Assembly: GCF_008831285.2 (NCBI RefSeq)
Contig: NC_045149.1
Location: 22,140,535 to 22,204,534 of the forward strand
DNA length: 64,000 nt
Direction of reading: 5' to 3'
Source: Nymphaea colorata
Taxonomy: Eukaryota; Streptophyta; Magnoliopsida; Nymphaeales; Nymphaeaceae
Of this stretch, positions 12,326-23,855 are shown one piece after another. A program made the position numbers and the translations under genes. The notes beneath the pieces were generated by a model. It made no database searches. It saw only the letters and a program-made list of their open reading frames with translations, and had not been told where the DNA came from. Position 1 is the first letter of the stretch; every line of letters starts with the position of its first letter.

Positions 12326-15300
12326 CGAACAGAAGTTTGTAACTGCGTTGGCTGAACAGCTTTTACTTGTTTGTTTTCCCTCTTGCCGTATGGCAGATTT
12401 TGCTATTTGAAATCCTGCTTCTTTAGGGTTTGAGTTTTTGTCAATTGAGAGGAGTGGGGGAGGAAGAAAACATGTGCATGGCTCCTGTATGTGAAAATTT
12501 TACAGGCTATTTGTCTTTGTATTTTCCTGTGGAAGTCAACCCTCATCAAAGAGTTGAGCACTTGGAGAGCAGATGTTGGTGGAGCTTCTTCTGCAATACA
12601 ATTTCTGCCCATGCAGATCAGAGACCATTGCACCTTGGTCTAGCAAACAAGTGGAAGGAGCCACTCGTGACACCTGTTCGTTTGTCCTGACTCCTTTGAA
12701 TTTAAACAGCTTGTCTTGGCTCTGCTGGCCGCAAAACCGAGCTGGTAAAAGTCAGGTTGGCTACTTGTTTCCAGACGAGGTTGCTGGGTTTTTTGTTTCT
12801 TCTCAAAACCAATTTATCTCAACCTCTCTGTAAAATGTAGGAAAGCAGCAACTATGGAACACGTGTTCTTCCAAATAGCGCCTTCTGCTGCAATTATAAT
12901 TATATTAATTTTGAAGTCCTGCTTGTCATTGATGTCTAAGTTGGAACGAGGTCAATTGGAAGGTGTTTTCTATTCTGGAAAAAAGAAGACTTGATTTGAA
13001 AAGTCTAAATCGAGGATGATGCATGTAGGGGTTTGATTAAGAGAAAGGAGTACTGCCAAAGGACGCAAAACAATTCAGAGATCAGTTGACTTGAACCGGA
13101 ATCCGAACTGTATGCGAATTGCCATCTATCCCTACTGAACTAAACCCTGTATCGAAATGAGAAGGGTCTGATAATGTGGATCGGCCTATTCAGGCTGAAT
13201 TCTGCTCTGAGCAATTATGCTTATTTGTAAGTTCAAGCTTCCAAAATAGTTGCCTAAAAGGCAATCCATTTTATCACCATAGTTTGCAAAGAGAGGAGGA
13301 AGCAAAGAAGTTTTCTGTGAAAATAAAATGTGTACGGGAAAAGATATAAATTAACAGGGAAAAGGGAAGTTAAGATATGATTATAGATACATGAACAAAC
13401 TACACAGCAGATAAAGATAACTTCCTAAAAGAGAGTGTAAATAATAGAAAAAAGAACAATAATCTTGGTTATGATAATTAACAAAATTAATAATTTCTTA
13501 TTAAACACAAAGACAAACCCATATAAGAAAAGGAGCTTCTTAGATTGAGAGGAGAGTCCTCGATAGATACAAATGGATTAATTAGTGGGCTTGATGAACT
13601 TTAGAGCATGCCTTGGTCACCGCATTCATCATTGGAGACACGTAGTACCAGCAAAGTAACCAGGATCAACAGCACGCCAGCGGAGAAGGTGATGGCCACT
13701 AGAAGAGAGCTGCCAACCCAACAGAGCCCAAGGTAGTCGTCCCTTCCAACAGGCCTCTGCTCTTCTATTTCACCTCCTGTCGCTGAAACTCCCTAAGTCC
13801 ACTACAATGCCTTAAAAGGTAGAGATATCAACAAATCAGATCCGAATCAGATATATCCTGAACCATATCTGTTTTTTCAAGCAATCACATATTCATATTC
13901 GAATTTGGATTCAAATATATAAAAAAAAAAGTCATATTCGAACTTGAATCCGAAATTAATTTTCACAACCCGAATCCAAATTTTGAACTGAATTGGCCGA
14001 TTTTCAAAGGTAGGAGATATAGGATAATTATTTGAAACTAAATCCAAGCCAATCCGAATCCAATCGAATATTTATGTATATTTGAATTTGTTTGGATGTC
14101 ATATCTTAAATCCAAATCCAATCTGATTTCTTAATCAGATAATAATTTGTATAATAATTTGTTCATGTCTGATTTTTTCGAAAACCAAATCCAAATCAGA
14201 TATATTGACATCCGATATGCTCTGCAGAGAAATAGATGCTCTGACAGTAGGACAACCAACTGCTCTACTACTCATGTAGAACAACATATACACACAAAGA
14301 TAATACGTTAGCAGCACAAGCATTTGTAAGAGGCCGTAAGTAATTTGAGGCATTATCGTTAATATAGGTATTGGTCATACAGCATATGCATGTAGCTTGC
14401 AACAAAGCTTATCATTCAAACGATATGTGTACACCAAAGGTTGAAACTTCAGTTTCCGTGCACTGATTGGTCCGTTCTGATTGGACTGTTGACTGCAACT
14501 GGGAAGGTAAATTTTCAAGTCATAAGCGTGAAAACATCCAAGTTTTGAAGCCACGAAAAACTCGAATAGCGGTGCTCTTGTTAATGTTCCACAAGCTCTT
14601 AGTTATCTAACTCTCCTATACAAGCTGTATGACTTGCTTGCTTAGTTCATGTCGCCAAAATTAATGGTTCCAAGATTTGGACTATGCCGATTTCTGCCAC
14701 ACGGTTAATTTGCAAGCGTGAACATCAAGCACAGTAACTGCAAGCTTTGGAAAAGTAACTTGGGTGTAGCATGGCCTTCAATTACCCCTCTTAAATCCAA
14801 TGGTCTGTCTGGTTTAACAAAAGGGCCCACCTTAAATCCATAATTCCAACGAACTTCAGATTTGACGACCACCGATTTAAGATCACTAGTAGGCTTCAAA
14901 ACTATGAATCTCAAGTAAGAGAGGAATGGGCTCTGAATAGACGACCATGAATTTTAGACTGCAAAATTGACAAATTCATGATGTAATCTAGGTTTTCATA
15001 TCCTTATCTAAAATTCTAATGTCTAAAATCTTAAAATCCAAGGTAATCTCGAATATAAGATCTGAGGTAATCAAACACACCAATGACTTTGCTCTTAAAA
15101 ATACAGAAATGGAGAAATTCCTTTAGTGACTTTCAGCTGCGCAGATTTTGTGCTGAGCCAAGATTTGGGCAGAAGTGCACAGCCAATATTGGACTCTTGA
15201 CCCTCCCCATTTACATTATTATTATTTTTTTTTGGGCAGCAATTTGCTCATACTGTACATGAAAACTGTGGAAGGACCTCTGTCTTTTGTCTAATAATCA

Positions 15301-15376
15301 TTGTGGGGAAGCTCAGAAGAAATGAATTACAGAAAAAGGAAAAAAAAAAAAAAAGCAATATGAAAGACAAATGAAA
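12326..15376. other. Intergenic between convergent ELMO and CAT9-like genes
   Basis: This holds the 3' UTRs of the two convergent genes and dispersed repeats, including degenerate 'aatccgaatc' sequence (13830-14215). Another block ends near 15075 with 'ggtaatcaaacacacc', a half-decayed relative of the TGTTTGATTAC MITE ends. No further gene was recognised. Confidence 0.55.
13830..14215. repeat. Degenerate 'aatccgaatc/ggatttggat' repeat, copy 1
   Basis: Sequence is built from variants of 'tccgaatccaaat', 'gaatcagatat' and 'atttgaatttg'. Related stretches occur at about 33715-33990 and 57425-58310. All are AT-rich and non-coding, and several are framed by 'ttaagaaatcgga' or 'ttcttaatc(a/g)gat' words. 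Confidence 0.6.
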
Positions 15377-18300
15377 CTACTGAGAATCCTCTGCAGGCAT
15401 CGGGTGATAAATAGTCGAATTGGTGCAGTCCGGTGAAGTGGCATGATATTGCCCATAAGCAGCATAAATACCTATAGCAAGGATGCTGACCACTATGAAC
15501 CGAACCCATGCTTCCCAATGCAGCTGTAAGAGCAAAATAAACTGTAAGAATAGTTGGTGGAAGGCGACCCAGCAATTTGCAATGGTGCTTCCTAGTATTA
15601 TTGTCTAATGCAACAAAACTTATAATTCTGGCAACTACAGCAAGGCTCCAAACCAAGAGATCAATATGCCTAAGCTAGACTTGACCCAGCAGCAAGACCA
15701 GCTAAAGCAATAGAAATAATCAAGTTGGCCTCAAGTCAAGCATATCCTATGATCCTTCTCTACAACATAAAATCTATTTTTGTCAGAAAATTCAAATGTA
15801 AAAGAAAAGTACCAGGATTTCCTTTTCGAAACCTCAAGGATAAGGATAATGACGCTAAATTCATGTCAAGTTGATATTGTTTAAAGTGATCCACCAGAGT
15901 CAAATGATCAGTCAAAAGAGAGTGAACCAAACAACCAGTAGTCATAAAGGGAGGAAATATTTGTGTTGTTTAGGCATAAGCCTCACGTGAGAAATCCTAC
16001 CATTGAGACAACGTACAAGTGAAGAACCTTCAAATCCAGGAGAAAAAGCATTTAGGAATAAAAGATCTTGCCCAGGGTCCAACTTGCAGAGGAAAGCAAT
16101 CAAGAAGTAGAAGCAGTACATGCAATAAATGCATGTGTTTAATTAAATCAGACAGCAGATTGACCATACCTGCCCCTACAGTCCTACTACTTAATCCATT
16201 TGATTAAGTTGCAGATATCCTCGACTCCAAGGAATCAGCCAAGATCATGCTGTTCAAGTTCATTTACATATATTTGAAGAATTTTACCAGTAAAATCTGT
16301 TTAACGATTCATACTAACCTGAGCAAACAGGAACATGTTGAAAAATATGGAAATAATTGGCACGGCGGGAACTCCTGGACAAGAAAATCCAGGGGGATCT
16401 GCATAGGCCTGTTACATTATTTAGAAAGGATGTTAGCCCAAAGACCATGAAGAAACCACAGTATGATATGAAAATAACATGGATCCTTTTTGCATGTCAA
16501 CAAACACCAGCCTTTGCACAAATGGTTCAGTCTAAGCAACTTGACGGAACAATGAAAGTGACAGTAGGATGAACCTTTGCTTGACCCGGTGACAGACCAC
16601 CCATTTTATCACCGTAAGCAAACCATTCTTAGGCATATCAGGGTTACTCAATGGCATTCAAGCAAGAATTTTTTTCATTATGAAGTCCAAAAGTTAAATG
16701 GCTGAATTCTCGGTGTATCCATCGATGGTAAATTAATTTCACAAAGAAACAAAGAAAACTCACTTGGCGATACTGAAGAGCAGCAGCAAACACAACAGAC
16801 ATCAGAATAGCTATTAACAAAAATACTATCCCAGCACTGAAACGGTAGCACAACCCAGCCAAAAAACCACCACAAGCAACACCAAGAAGGGAAATGATGC
16901 CTTCATGTCGAGCTGAGAATCCCCCTATAGAAAGATGACCTGATGACCTCGGCTTCCAGCGAAGAGTAATAACGCAGGCTGAAACAACAGAATATCCCGT
17001 CTGTCCAAGAAATCCCACAAGTATGAGCAAAAAACAAAAATGCAAATGAACTACCTGCCTGCATTAATTCAAGTAAAGATAAGCTTGAAATTAAAATCAT
17101 AACTGCAATTCAAATGAAGTTAGGGACCTCACTAGCGTTCCAACTGAAAGAATATGTGAGAGTTCATGGACATTAAACAACCCGGCCAGGACTCCAGCAA
17201 CACAACCAACCCAAATCTGTGAACGTACAGGTGTGTGCCGAATATGATGCACCTTCGAAAAGATTGATGGCAGTAGTCCATCTCTTCCAAGCCCAAGGTA
17301 CAACCGAGACTGAAAAAAGAGAAAAGTCACCTCATGTATGCTAAAGACAAGACAAAGTAAATCACATATTCATTCACAAGTCACTTCATATATGTCATGA
17401 TACAAGACAAGAAAAATTACAACTTAATCACAACGGGCAACCCACATGCCTTGCCTTCAGAAAATGGTAAAAGGAAGACAAGGAGGATGCATGTTCATAC
17501 AGCCAAGCAAGATATTAATCCAAAACAAACCATCACCTGTACATACAAGCCAACTAGTAGGGTTGTAGTCAAGCCTGCAACAGCTCCTATACTGATCAGA
17601 ATTGACACAAATTTCAGCCCTTTGCCAGAGAAAGCTTCAGCTAATGGAGCATCATCACCAAGTAACTTGTACGAAACCATTCCAGTGATTACTAGGCATA
17701 CACCAACATATAATATTGCACAAGCCAGCAGGCTGACAAGAATGCCAATGGGCAAATCTCTCTGAAACATGGAGCCGATGCAAATAGTTCAAAGGACAAT
17801 GATATCAGCATAATGATACACAAAATCAGGCTGAGCAGCTCATTGCAAGTTTGCAACCTCAATAAAAGATAGACGGAAATTGCTTGGGCAAAAGTTCATG
17901 AGATTCTAGCATTGCCTACTAAAGAATGCACCAATTTCCAGAAGTTATTGAACCTGTGGTCTTTTGGATTCTTCTGCAGAATTAGCAACAGCATCAAATC
18001 CAACATAAGCGAAAAAAACTATAGTTGCTCCAGTAATGATAGCTTTGAACCCGTTTGGGGCAAAAGGAGACCAGTTTGAGACATCCACCTCAAAAGCACC
18101 AACAAATATAACAATGAGGACAATTGTTACCTGCATAGTCATCAACACCCATTAGCTAGGAACTAAACCATGTGACAACGCTCACAAGAAGGTGGAATGT
18201 ATTGCCAAGTGAAAAAGCACCGAAATTTCACCAAGAAAGTTAAAGATAAACATGACAAAAATTGTCATTGCTTGAGGACGCTGCTACAGGTCAAGCGAAC

Positions 18301-19733
18301 AAACGTCCAATTTTCAGAGATACTGAAATTCTCAACCCAAAGAGTCAAAAAATGCGTCCATGAAAAAAAAAAAAAATCGAATAAAACAAATATGATAAGC
18401 TTGACAGGTCCAATTAAATGTAAAATGTTCGCTTAATTCTGAACACTGCACCAAGCACAAAGTTTTTTTAGCTGGTACTCAGACATGAAGACCATACTCC
18501 TAGTAACCCACTGTTCAGGCGAAATGAGCAAGAGAAATAAGACATAGTTATCCTAATGAGGATGTATCTGAGCAAAAGAAACCACGGAAAAGAACAAACT
18601 TTTGTGGAAAATGAAAAAATAAAATAACGAAAAGTTCTAGAAGCAAGACAACACCTTTGTGGCAGTCATAACCGAATTCACCAATGCTGATTCTTGCACA
18701 CCTTGACATAGAATTATGGTCAATATTACCAAAAGAATTGGTGCTAACACATTGATAGACAAAACTCCTCCAAATAATTCTTGACCACTCCCTATCCAGT
18801 CAGGCAAGATATGCCGGAAAAAGGGAGCGATTTTCAACAGCGCTGCCAGGTAGCTCGCCAGGCTGCGGGCAATGCTTGCCGCGCCAATATGGTAATCGAG
18901 CATCAGTTGCGTGAACACAAGGAATGCGGCGAGCTCGCTAAATGCTGCATACGTATACAAATATGCACCGCCAACAAGTGCAGGGAAGCGTGACGATAAC
19001 TCAGCGTAACATAGAGCACAGAGCGCGCACGCTGCACCGGCTATAATGAAGCTAATAGTAACACCTAAAAGAAATGTAAACACAAAATTAATAAAGCAAA
19101 ACAGCAATTAGACGACACGTGCATGAGGTGATAATCTCTCTCTCTCTATCGCCCTCTCTCTAAAGAACGAGTAACAGATATGGTTCCATTCTTGCATTTT
19201 GAAAATCACCAAACACGATAGGAATTCCCAGATTCTGGTCCATGATCAAGCTAAAACCTGAGAATTGGAACTACCAACACACAATCGAACTTTAACGGCT
19301 CAATTGACAAGGAATGCTCTGCGAAGATGAATTCTGAAGTTTCAACCCGCACTTAAAGCACTAGATTCCATCCACTGCTAGCGGACCGACTTCAAATGCT
19401 ACAAATTTCTCTACAGAAATGAGAAAACTACAGTTTCATGATCCAAGAATACTCGAGCGGAAGAAGGGGGAGAGGAACGGAACCAGGTCCAGCGTCGCGT
19501 GCCACGGTGCCGGTGACGACGAAGATTCCGGCGCCGATCGAAGCTCCAATACCGAGCAGGATGAGGTCGATAGCGCCCAGCCGCCGCACGAGTTCTTCTC
19601 CTCCACCTTCAGGAAGCGGCGGTGCCACCTGGTGGGTCGCTGCGATCTGGATGGGCTTGACTCGGCAGGCCGAATTCCAGAAGCCGGCGAGCCAGGGAGG
19701 CGGGCCGCGGCGAGAAGCGCCGCCACGCGCCAT
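15377..19733 (-). CDS. CAT9: Cationic amino-acid transporter, CAT9-like (APC superfamily)
   Basis: Eight coding exons, transcribed right to left: 19484-19733, 18655-19064, 17954-18130, 17537-17761, 17133-17309, 16764-17000, 16319-16408 and 15377-15523. They join in frame to 570 aa, close to Arabidopsis CAT9 (about 569 aa). The product is a polytopic APC-superfamily permease. The first helix carries the substrate-site signature 'LILLGIGASIGAGIFVVTG', followed by 'CYAELSSRFPALVGGAY' and 'LSVGTLTGYSVVSAC'. The last two exons give 'FSCPGVPAVPIISIFFNMFL' and a short hydrophilic C tail. Family members move amino acids across plasma, vacuolar or plastid membranes; substrate and membrane are inferred. 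The ATG at 19733 matches the family N terminus; an in-frame upstream extension is open but low in similarity. Confidence 0.92.
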
Positions 19734-20411
19734 CTTCTCCGAAGCTCTTGGGCTAGTGATTCCGGACCGTCGCAGGCAGAGAGGAAGATATCCCGCGGAG
19801 AATTCTCCCCACTTTTTCTCTCCTCGTTCCTTTTGCCAGGTTCTATCCAATAATAATATACGACAGAGTGTTTTCTTTTTTCCAAAAATTATGAATCTGA
19901 ATCTCTTCACGTCAAACACGAGATATGAACCAAATCAATGATTTGGATAAAAATATGAAGTTATCGTCGCTCGTGAGTGACATTATAAACGTAAAACATT
20001 ATTAAAAAGTTGTTTGGTAGTTGATGTGATTGAATTTGCTTCATAAAATGTTAGAAATTTTTGAACAATTTGCATTCCTGAAGGCCCATTTGACAAACCA
20101 AACTATTCTCAAAGTGTAAAATAAAAAGTATTTTATGAATCCGCCTTAAATTTTGTAATAAATTTTGTAATAGATTTATTGTTTCATTTACCAAACTAGC
20201 CCCTAAAGGATGTTTGAGAATTATTGTTTCATGCATAGACTCTATAAAGTGAGGTAAATTTATAGAACACTTATGGAAGTGTCCAATAATATATCCAACC
20301 AACTTTTAGGTTAGGTGTATAAGATATTAACATAATGTCATTATTCTCAAACGGCCCCTTGAGTTTGTTTATTAATAGTAACTTTATGTAATTGTTTCAT
20401 GCACCAATAAT

Positions 20412-20600
20412 TGATAGAGGTGTAACAACCTGCTCACTCCTACACATGGCTCAGATTACCCTTTAACCACTTTAGTTTCAACCCCCTCAAAAAAGCTCGG
20501 AACTATGACAACCGATCACTTAATAACTTGTTTCATAAGTCTCTTAAGATTTTTGACAATCTTAAACACAAAAGTAAACTTTTAGGGTGTTACAATCTAT
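20412..20600. repeat. Dispersed 'gatgtaacaactc' repeat, copy 2
   Basis: It shares 'gtgtaacaacctgctcac', 'gaactatgacaaccgatc', 'acttaataac' and 'tttgacaatcttaaacac' with the copies at about 4655 and 59844, and ends with 'agggtgttacaat'. It is non-coding. Confidence 0.45.
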
Positions 20601-21771
20601 TTCTCATGGCACTTGTGTATGCGTATGTAGAATCTCAGATCCGAGTAGTGAACTAGCTCTAATACTACTACATTCTATTATAATTCTGTTATAATTCCAA
20701 GCACAAGACTCCTATTAATATTATGATTTTTCATACAAGCATCACTTGTTTCAGCGCCGATGTCCCTTAATTTGGTTAAAATATTAATCCAAATTAAAAA
20801 ACAAAGTGACAAATTTCATCTTTACTTCTTGTGGTAAAGGAAAATATATGTTTGGACTAAAAAAACATCATTTGAAAGCAAAATTATTGTTTATGTTTCA
20901 ACAAGACAATCTAATGTTAGGCTTCTTATTCACTGTTGTCAATGAAAATGAGGAGGGTGACTTTCATATTATGGCATTTCACATACGACGTATAGCAAAC
21001 CTCTTTACAACAAATGACAATTTTTTTTTTTTACCAATCCTCGTAAATAGAATGTTACAACAAACAACCCATTATGTAGAAATAAAGTGTTTATGAATAA
21101 AACCAGAAATATGATGTCAGTAATTTCTATTGCTGATTTAGGGTTTATAGGTTTCTTCATATAGTCATATTTTAAATGAAGACGCTGACAAGGTCACCAA
21201 TCGTGCAATTTAAGTAAAGAATTTGCAATTTAAGGTTGGTCTAGTCAGGACGCCAATGTCTAGCTAATTTGCATGTTTTTGTTGACATTATTGCAGGGCA
21301 TCAGCCCTACCTGCTTATTAAAATAAAAATAATAATATTTTTATTTTTTTTTATCATTTCAATGATGAGGCATTTACACAGCATAATGTTACATTTACCG
21401 AGTACCTAATCGGTCATGTGAGCTGGTGGCCAAAGGAGGTAGCAGATTTGCTTTTTTATTTATCTCACTCTAAACTTTTGAAATTTTTAGTATAATGGTG
21501 TTATTTAATCTTAATTAAAGATATAGAAAATTACAAAAAGGCTGCCCAACAGATGGGCAATTAAGGAACTACAGCTTATCTTTTGAAAAATACGAAGGAG
21601 ATGCTTAGATTTACAATCTACTTCTCAAGCATCTGCTTTTCAATAAAAAAAAAAAATAGAGTATGCACTCGAACGACCAACATAGCCTTTCACTGAAAAA
21701 TAAAATTCCCCTTGCTAGACAGCCAGAGTGGCGGCAAACTGGTCAATTCTTGCTTCTAGATGACAGGCGGC

Positions 21772-21978
21772 GGTAGAGTGGAGTCAAAAAATTTTCATGA
21801 AGGGGGTCGATTATAGTTTTAAATTTTTTACAGAAGCCGGAATATCATTTTTCATAATTTTTATTTTTCATAATTTTTATATACAACAAGTGAAATTTTT
21901 TAAAATTCACGTGTGAATTTAAAAAAAAAATTGAGGAGGGCCAGGGCCCTCGCCGGCCCCACTTTGGCTCCACCACTG
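21772..21978. mobile_element. MITE-like element with GTGGAG..CTCCAC ends
   Basis: The left end TAGAGTGGAGTCAAA and the reverse complement of the right end AGTGGTGGAGCCAAA are imperfect inverted repeats. The inside is AT-rich and non-coding. The ends resemble the hAT-type MITE at 29552-29720, whose right end also reads GGCTCCACC. I could not confirm a target-site duplication here. Confidence 0.4.
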
Positions 21979-22905
21979 CGGCCGGCAATGAGGGTAGTCT
22001 AGTATACTGCACCTCGGGATCCAGTTGTGGCCTGTGAGGGGATCTTTTAAAGAAACATATTTATAAAAAGAGACAGTTCGATTGTTCAAATGTATATGTT
22101 AGTATATTTCATTTGGAAGTGGCTGTTTGAAAAATAGAGAAAAAATTAACCAACTCTTAAGAATTGGTCCATTTGTTTTGGGACCTTTTTGTATTTTAAG
22201 AAATAAAAGCATGGTCAAGACAACCAGATTTTCTAGATATAATGTTGCACAGACATTTGTTTTAATGGATTTCTGTCCAGTTCGATACGTTAGATACGGC
22301 CCAGCTTTATATATCGTATTGTAAACTGATTTATCTCTGATACCAACTTTGCCAACAATGCATTCTTCTTCTTTGGGTCCCTCTCTCTCTCTTAACTGAT
22401 TCATTATTAACATCAACCACATAATGCAATAATTTTCTTACATGCAGATGAATTTTATGGAGTATCGGACTTTGGAAAACAAGGCAGCCTTTGAATATGA
22501 TTTTTAGATTTTTGGGTTTCTTTGGCTTTACGAAATCCAGTTACAATCAGAATTACATGTATTTTGCTTATACTGATCTTCCAAGGTTATATTTCAGGAA
22601 GAACAAGAAAGAAATCTTGTATTTTCAATGAGCGGAGGCTTATACTCTTATATAGTTAAAGCATATGGAGACCTTGTCATCTGTAGATTATGAAGTATCA
22701 AGACGCATATCAAGAAGAGAAGGGGAAAGAGGAGCTCCCACCCGGATGATATCTACAGGTAAGCTCTTTGGCCGCCCCTTTCATTAAGCCCCAAAGCCTT
22801 CTTAGTCCCCTTTGCTTTGCTTCTGCAACAAACATCTCTGGTCCACGTTATTTCTCTCTCTTCACTGGAGGGAGAAAGTCGACCCCTTTCTCTTGCTGTT
22901 CCGCC

Positions 22906-23855
22906 ATGGATTTAGAACCAGAGGATCTGCAACACCTTAGTGCTTCTTCAATTCTCGCCAATTCCATCGCTATCGCCCGCTCCTCCACTGCCCACTTTTT
23001 CTCCCTCACGCTAGTCTTCGTTCTTCCTTTCTCCCTCTCCTTTCTCGCCTATTCCTCCCTCACCCTCCGCCTCATCTCCCGACTCTACCTCCATCCGTAC
23101 TCCCTCTCCTACCCTCTCTTCTTCGCCCTCTACCAGTCCCTCTCCCTCCTCTTTCTCCTCTCCCTGTCCCTCCTCTCAACCGGCACCGTCGTCTACAGCG
23201 TCGCCTGCGTCTACACCACCAAGTCCATCTCCTTCTCCCACCTCCTATCTGCCGTCCCCCGCCTCCTCCAACCCCTCCTGGTTACCTTCCCTGGCGTACT
23301 CCTCAGGGCCGTCACTCTCTGCACCTGCCTCATGGTCGAGTTGGTCCTCTTCATTTCCCTCCTCCAAGACCCCGAGAGCCACCACTTCCTCCCCATCCTC
23401 ATCCTTTCGACCACCGCCGTCTTCCTCTCCGCCACCGGCCTCTACTTCTCTGCCGAGTGGCGGCTCTCCTGCATCGTTTCCGTCCTCGAGGAGGTGCGCG
23501 GCCGGGAGGTGATCAGGAAGAGCAGAGGGCTGCTGAAGGGGAAGGTGGTCTTGGGTTGTTTCTTCGCCTTGGTGGAATTGGTAGCATCTGGGGGATCGGG
23601 ATCGCTTTTGCTGCGGCTGCGGTCAACGGGGCGGCTGGATTGAGCTTTCGGGCCAGATTGGTACTGGGGATTCTGCTCGCGGGACTCCTCCTTCTGGTGA
23701 ATTTGGTGGGTTTGCTGGTGCAGAGCGTGTTCTACCATGTTTGCAAGGCGTTCCATCATGAGGGAATTGATAAGTCTTCTCTGTATGAACATCTGGATGG
23801 CTATCTTGGGGAGTCTGTGCCTCTGTCATCCAGCATTGAAATGGGAAACATATAG
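22906..23855 (+). CDS. Multi-pass membrane protein, frame broken by an apparent 1-nt indel
   Basis: The gene has one exon. The ATG at 22906 sits in a strong context (ccgccATGG) and the product starts MDLEPEDLQHLSAS. Residues of about 28-225 contain several long hydrophobic helices, so this is a polytopic membrane protein. The sequence resembles a plant family annotated as 'polyadenylate-binding protein 1-B-binding protein' (MDLxPEELQ start, conserved 'HLxGYLGExVPL' near the C terminus), whose function I do not know. The first frame loses similarity near 23560-23585. Family-like sequence resumes one base back in another frame ('GIGSIWGIGIAF' to 'LYEHLDGYLGESVPLSSSIE') and stops at 23853-23855. 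Total length would be about 316 aa. The break may be a real mutation or a sequence error. Confidence 0.65.

Larger units (their letters stand above)
19734..22905. other. Intergenic between divergent CAT9-like and membrane-protein genes
   Basis: The two genes diverge, so both promoters lie here. The rest is AT-rich with a second copy of the 'gtgtaacaac' repeat (20412-20600) and a MITE-like piece (21772-21978). Fragments with 'gtttgg'/'caaac' ends occur near 20010-20360. A 'tctacaggtaagc' near 22752-22764 could be the start of a 5'UTR intron of the + strand gene. Confidence 0.5.

Noticed and set aside
13830-14215. CRISPR-like or regularly spaced repeat array
   Set aside because: The words are degenerate, spacing is irregular and there is no conserved repeat/spacer pattern. 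The context is a plant nuclear genome.
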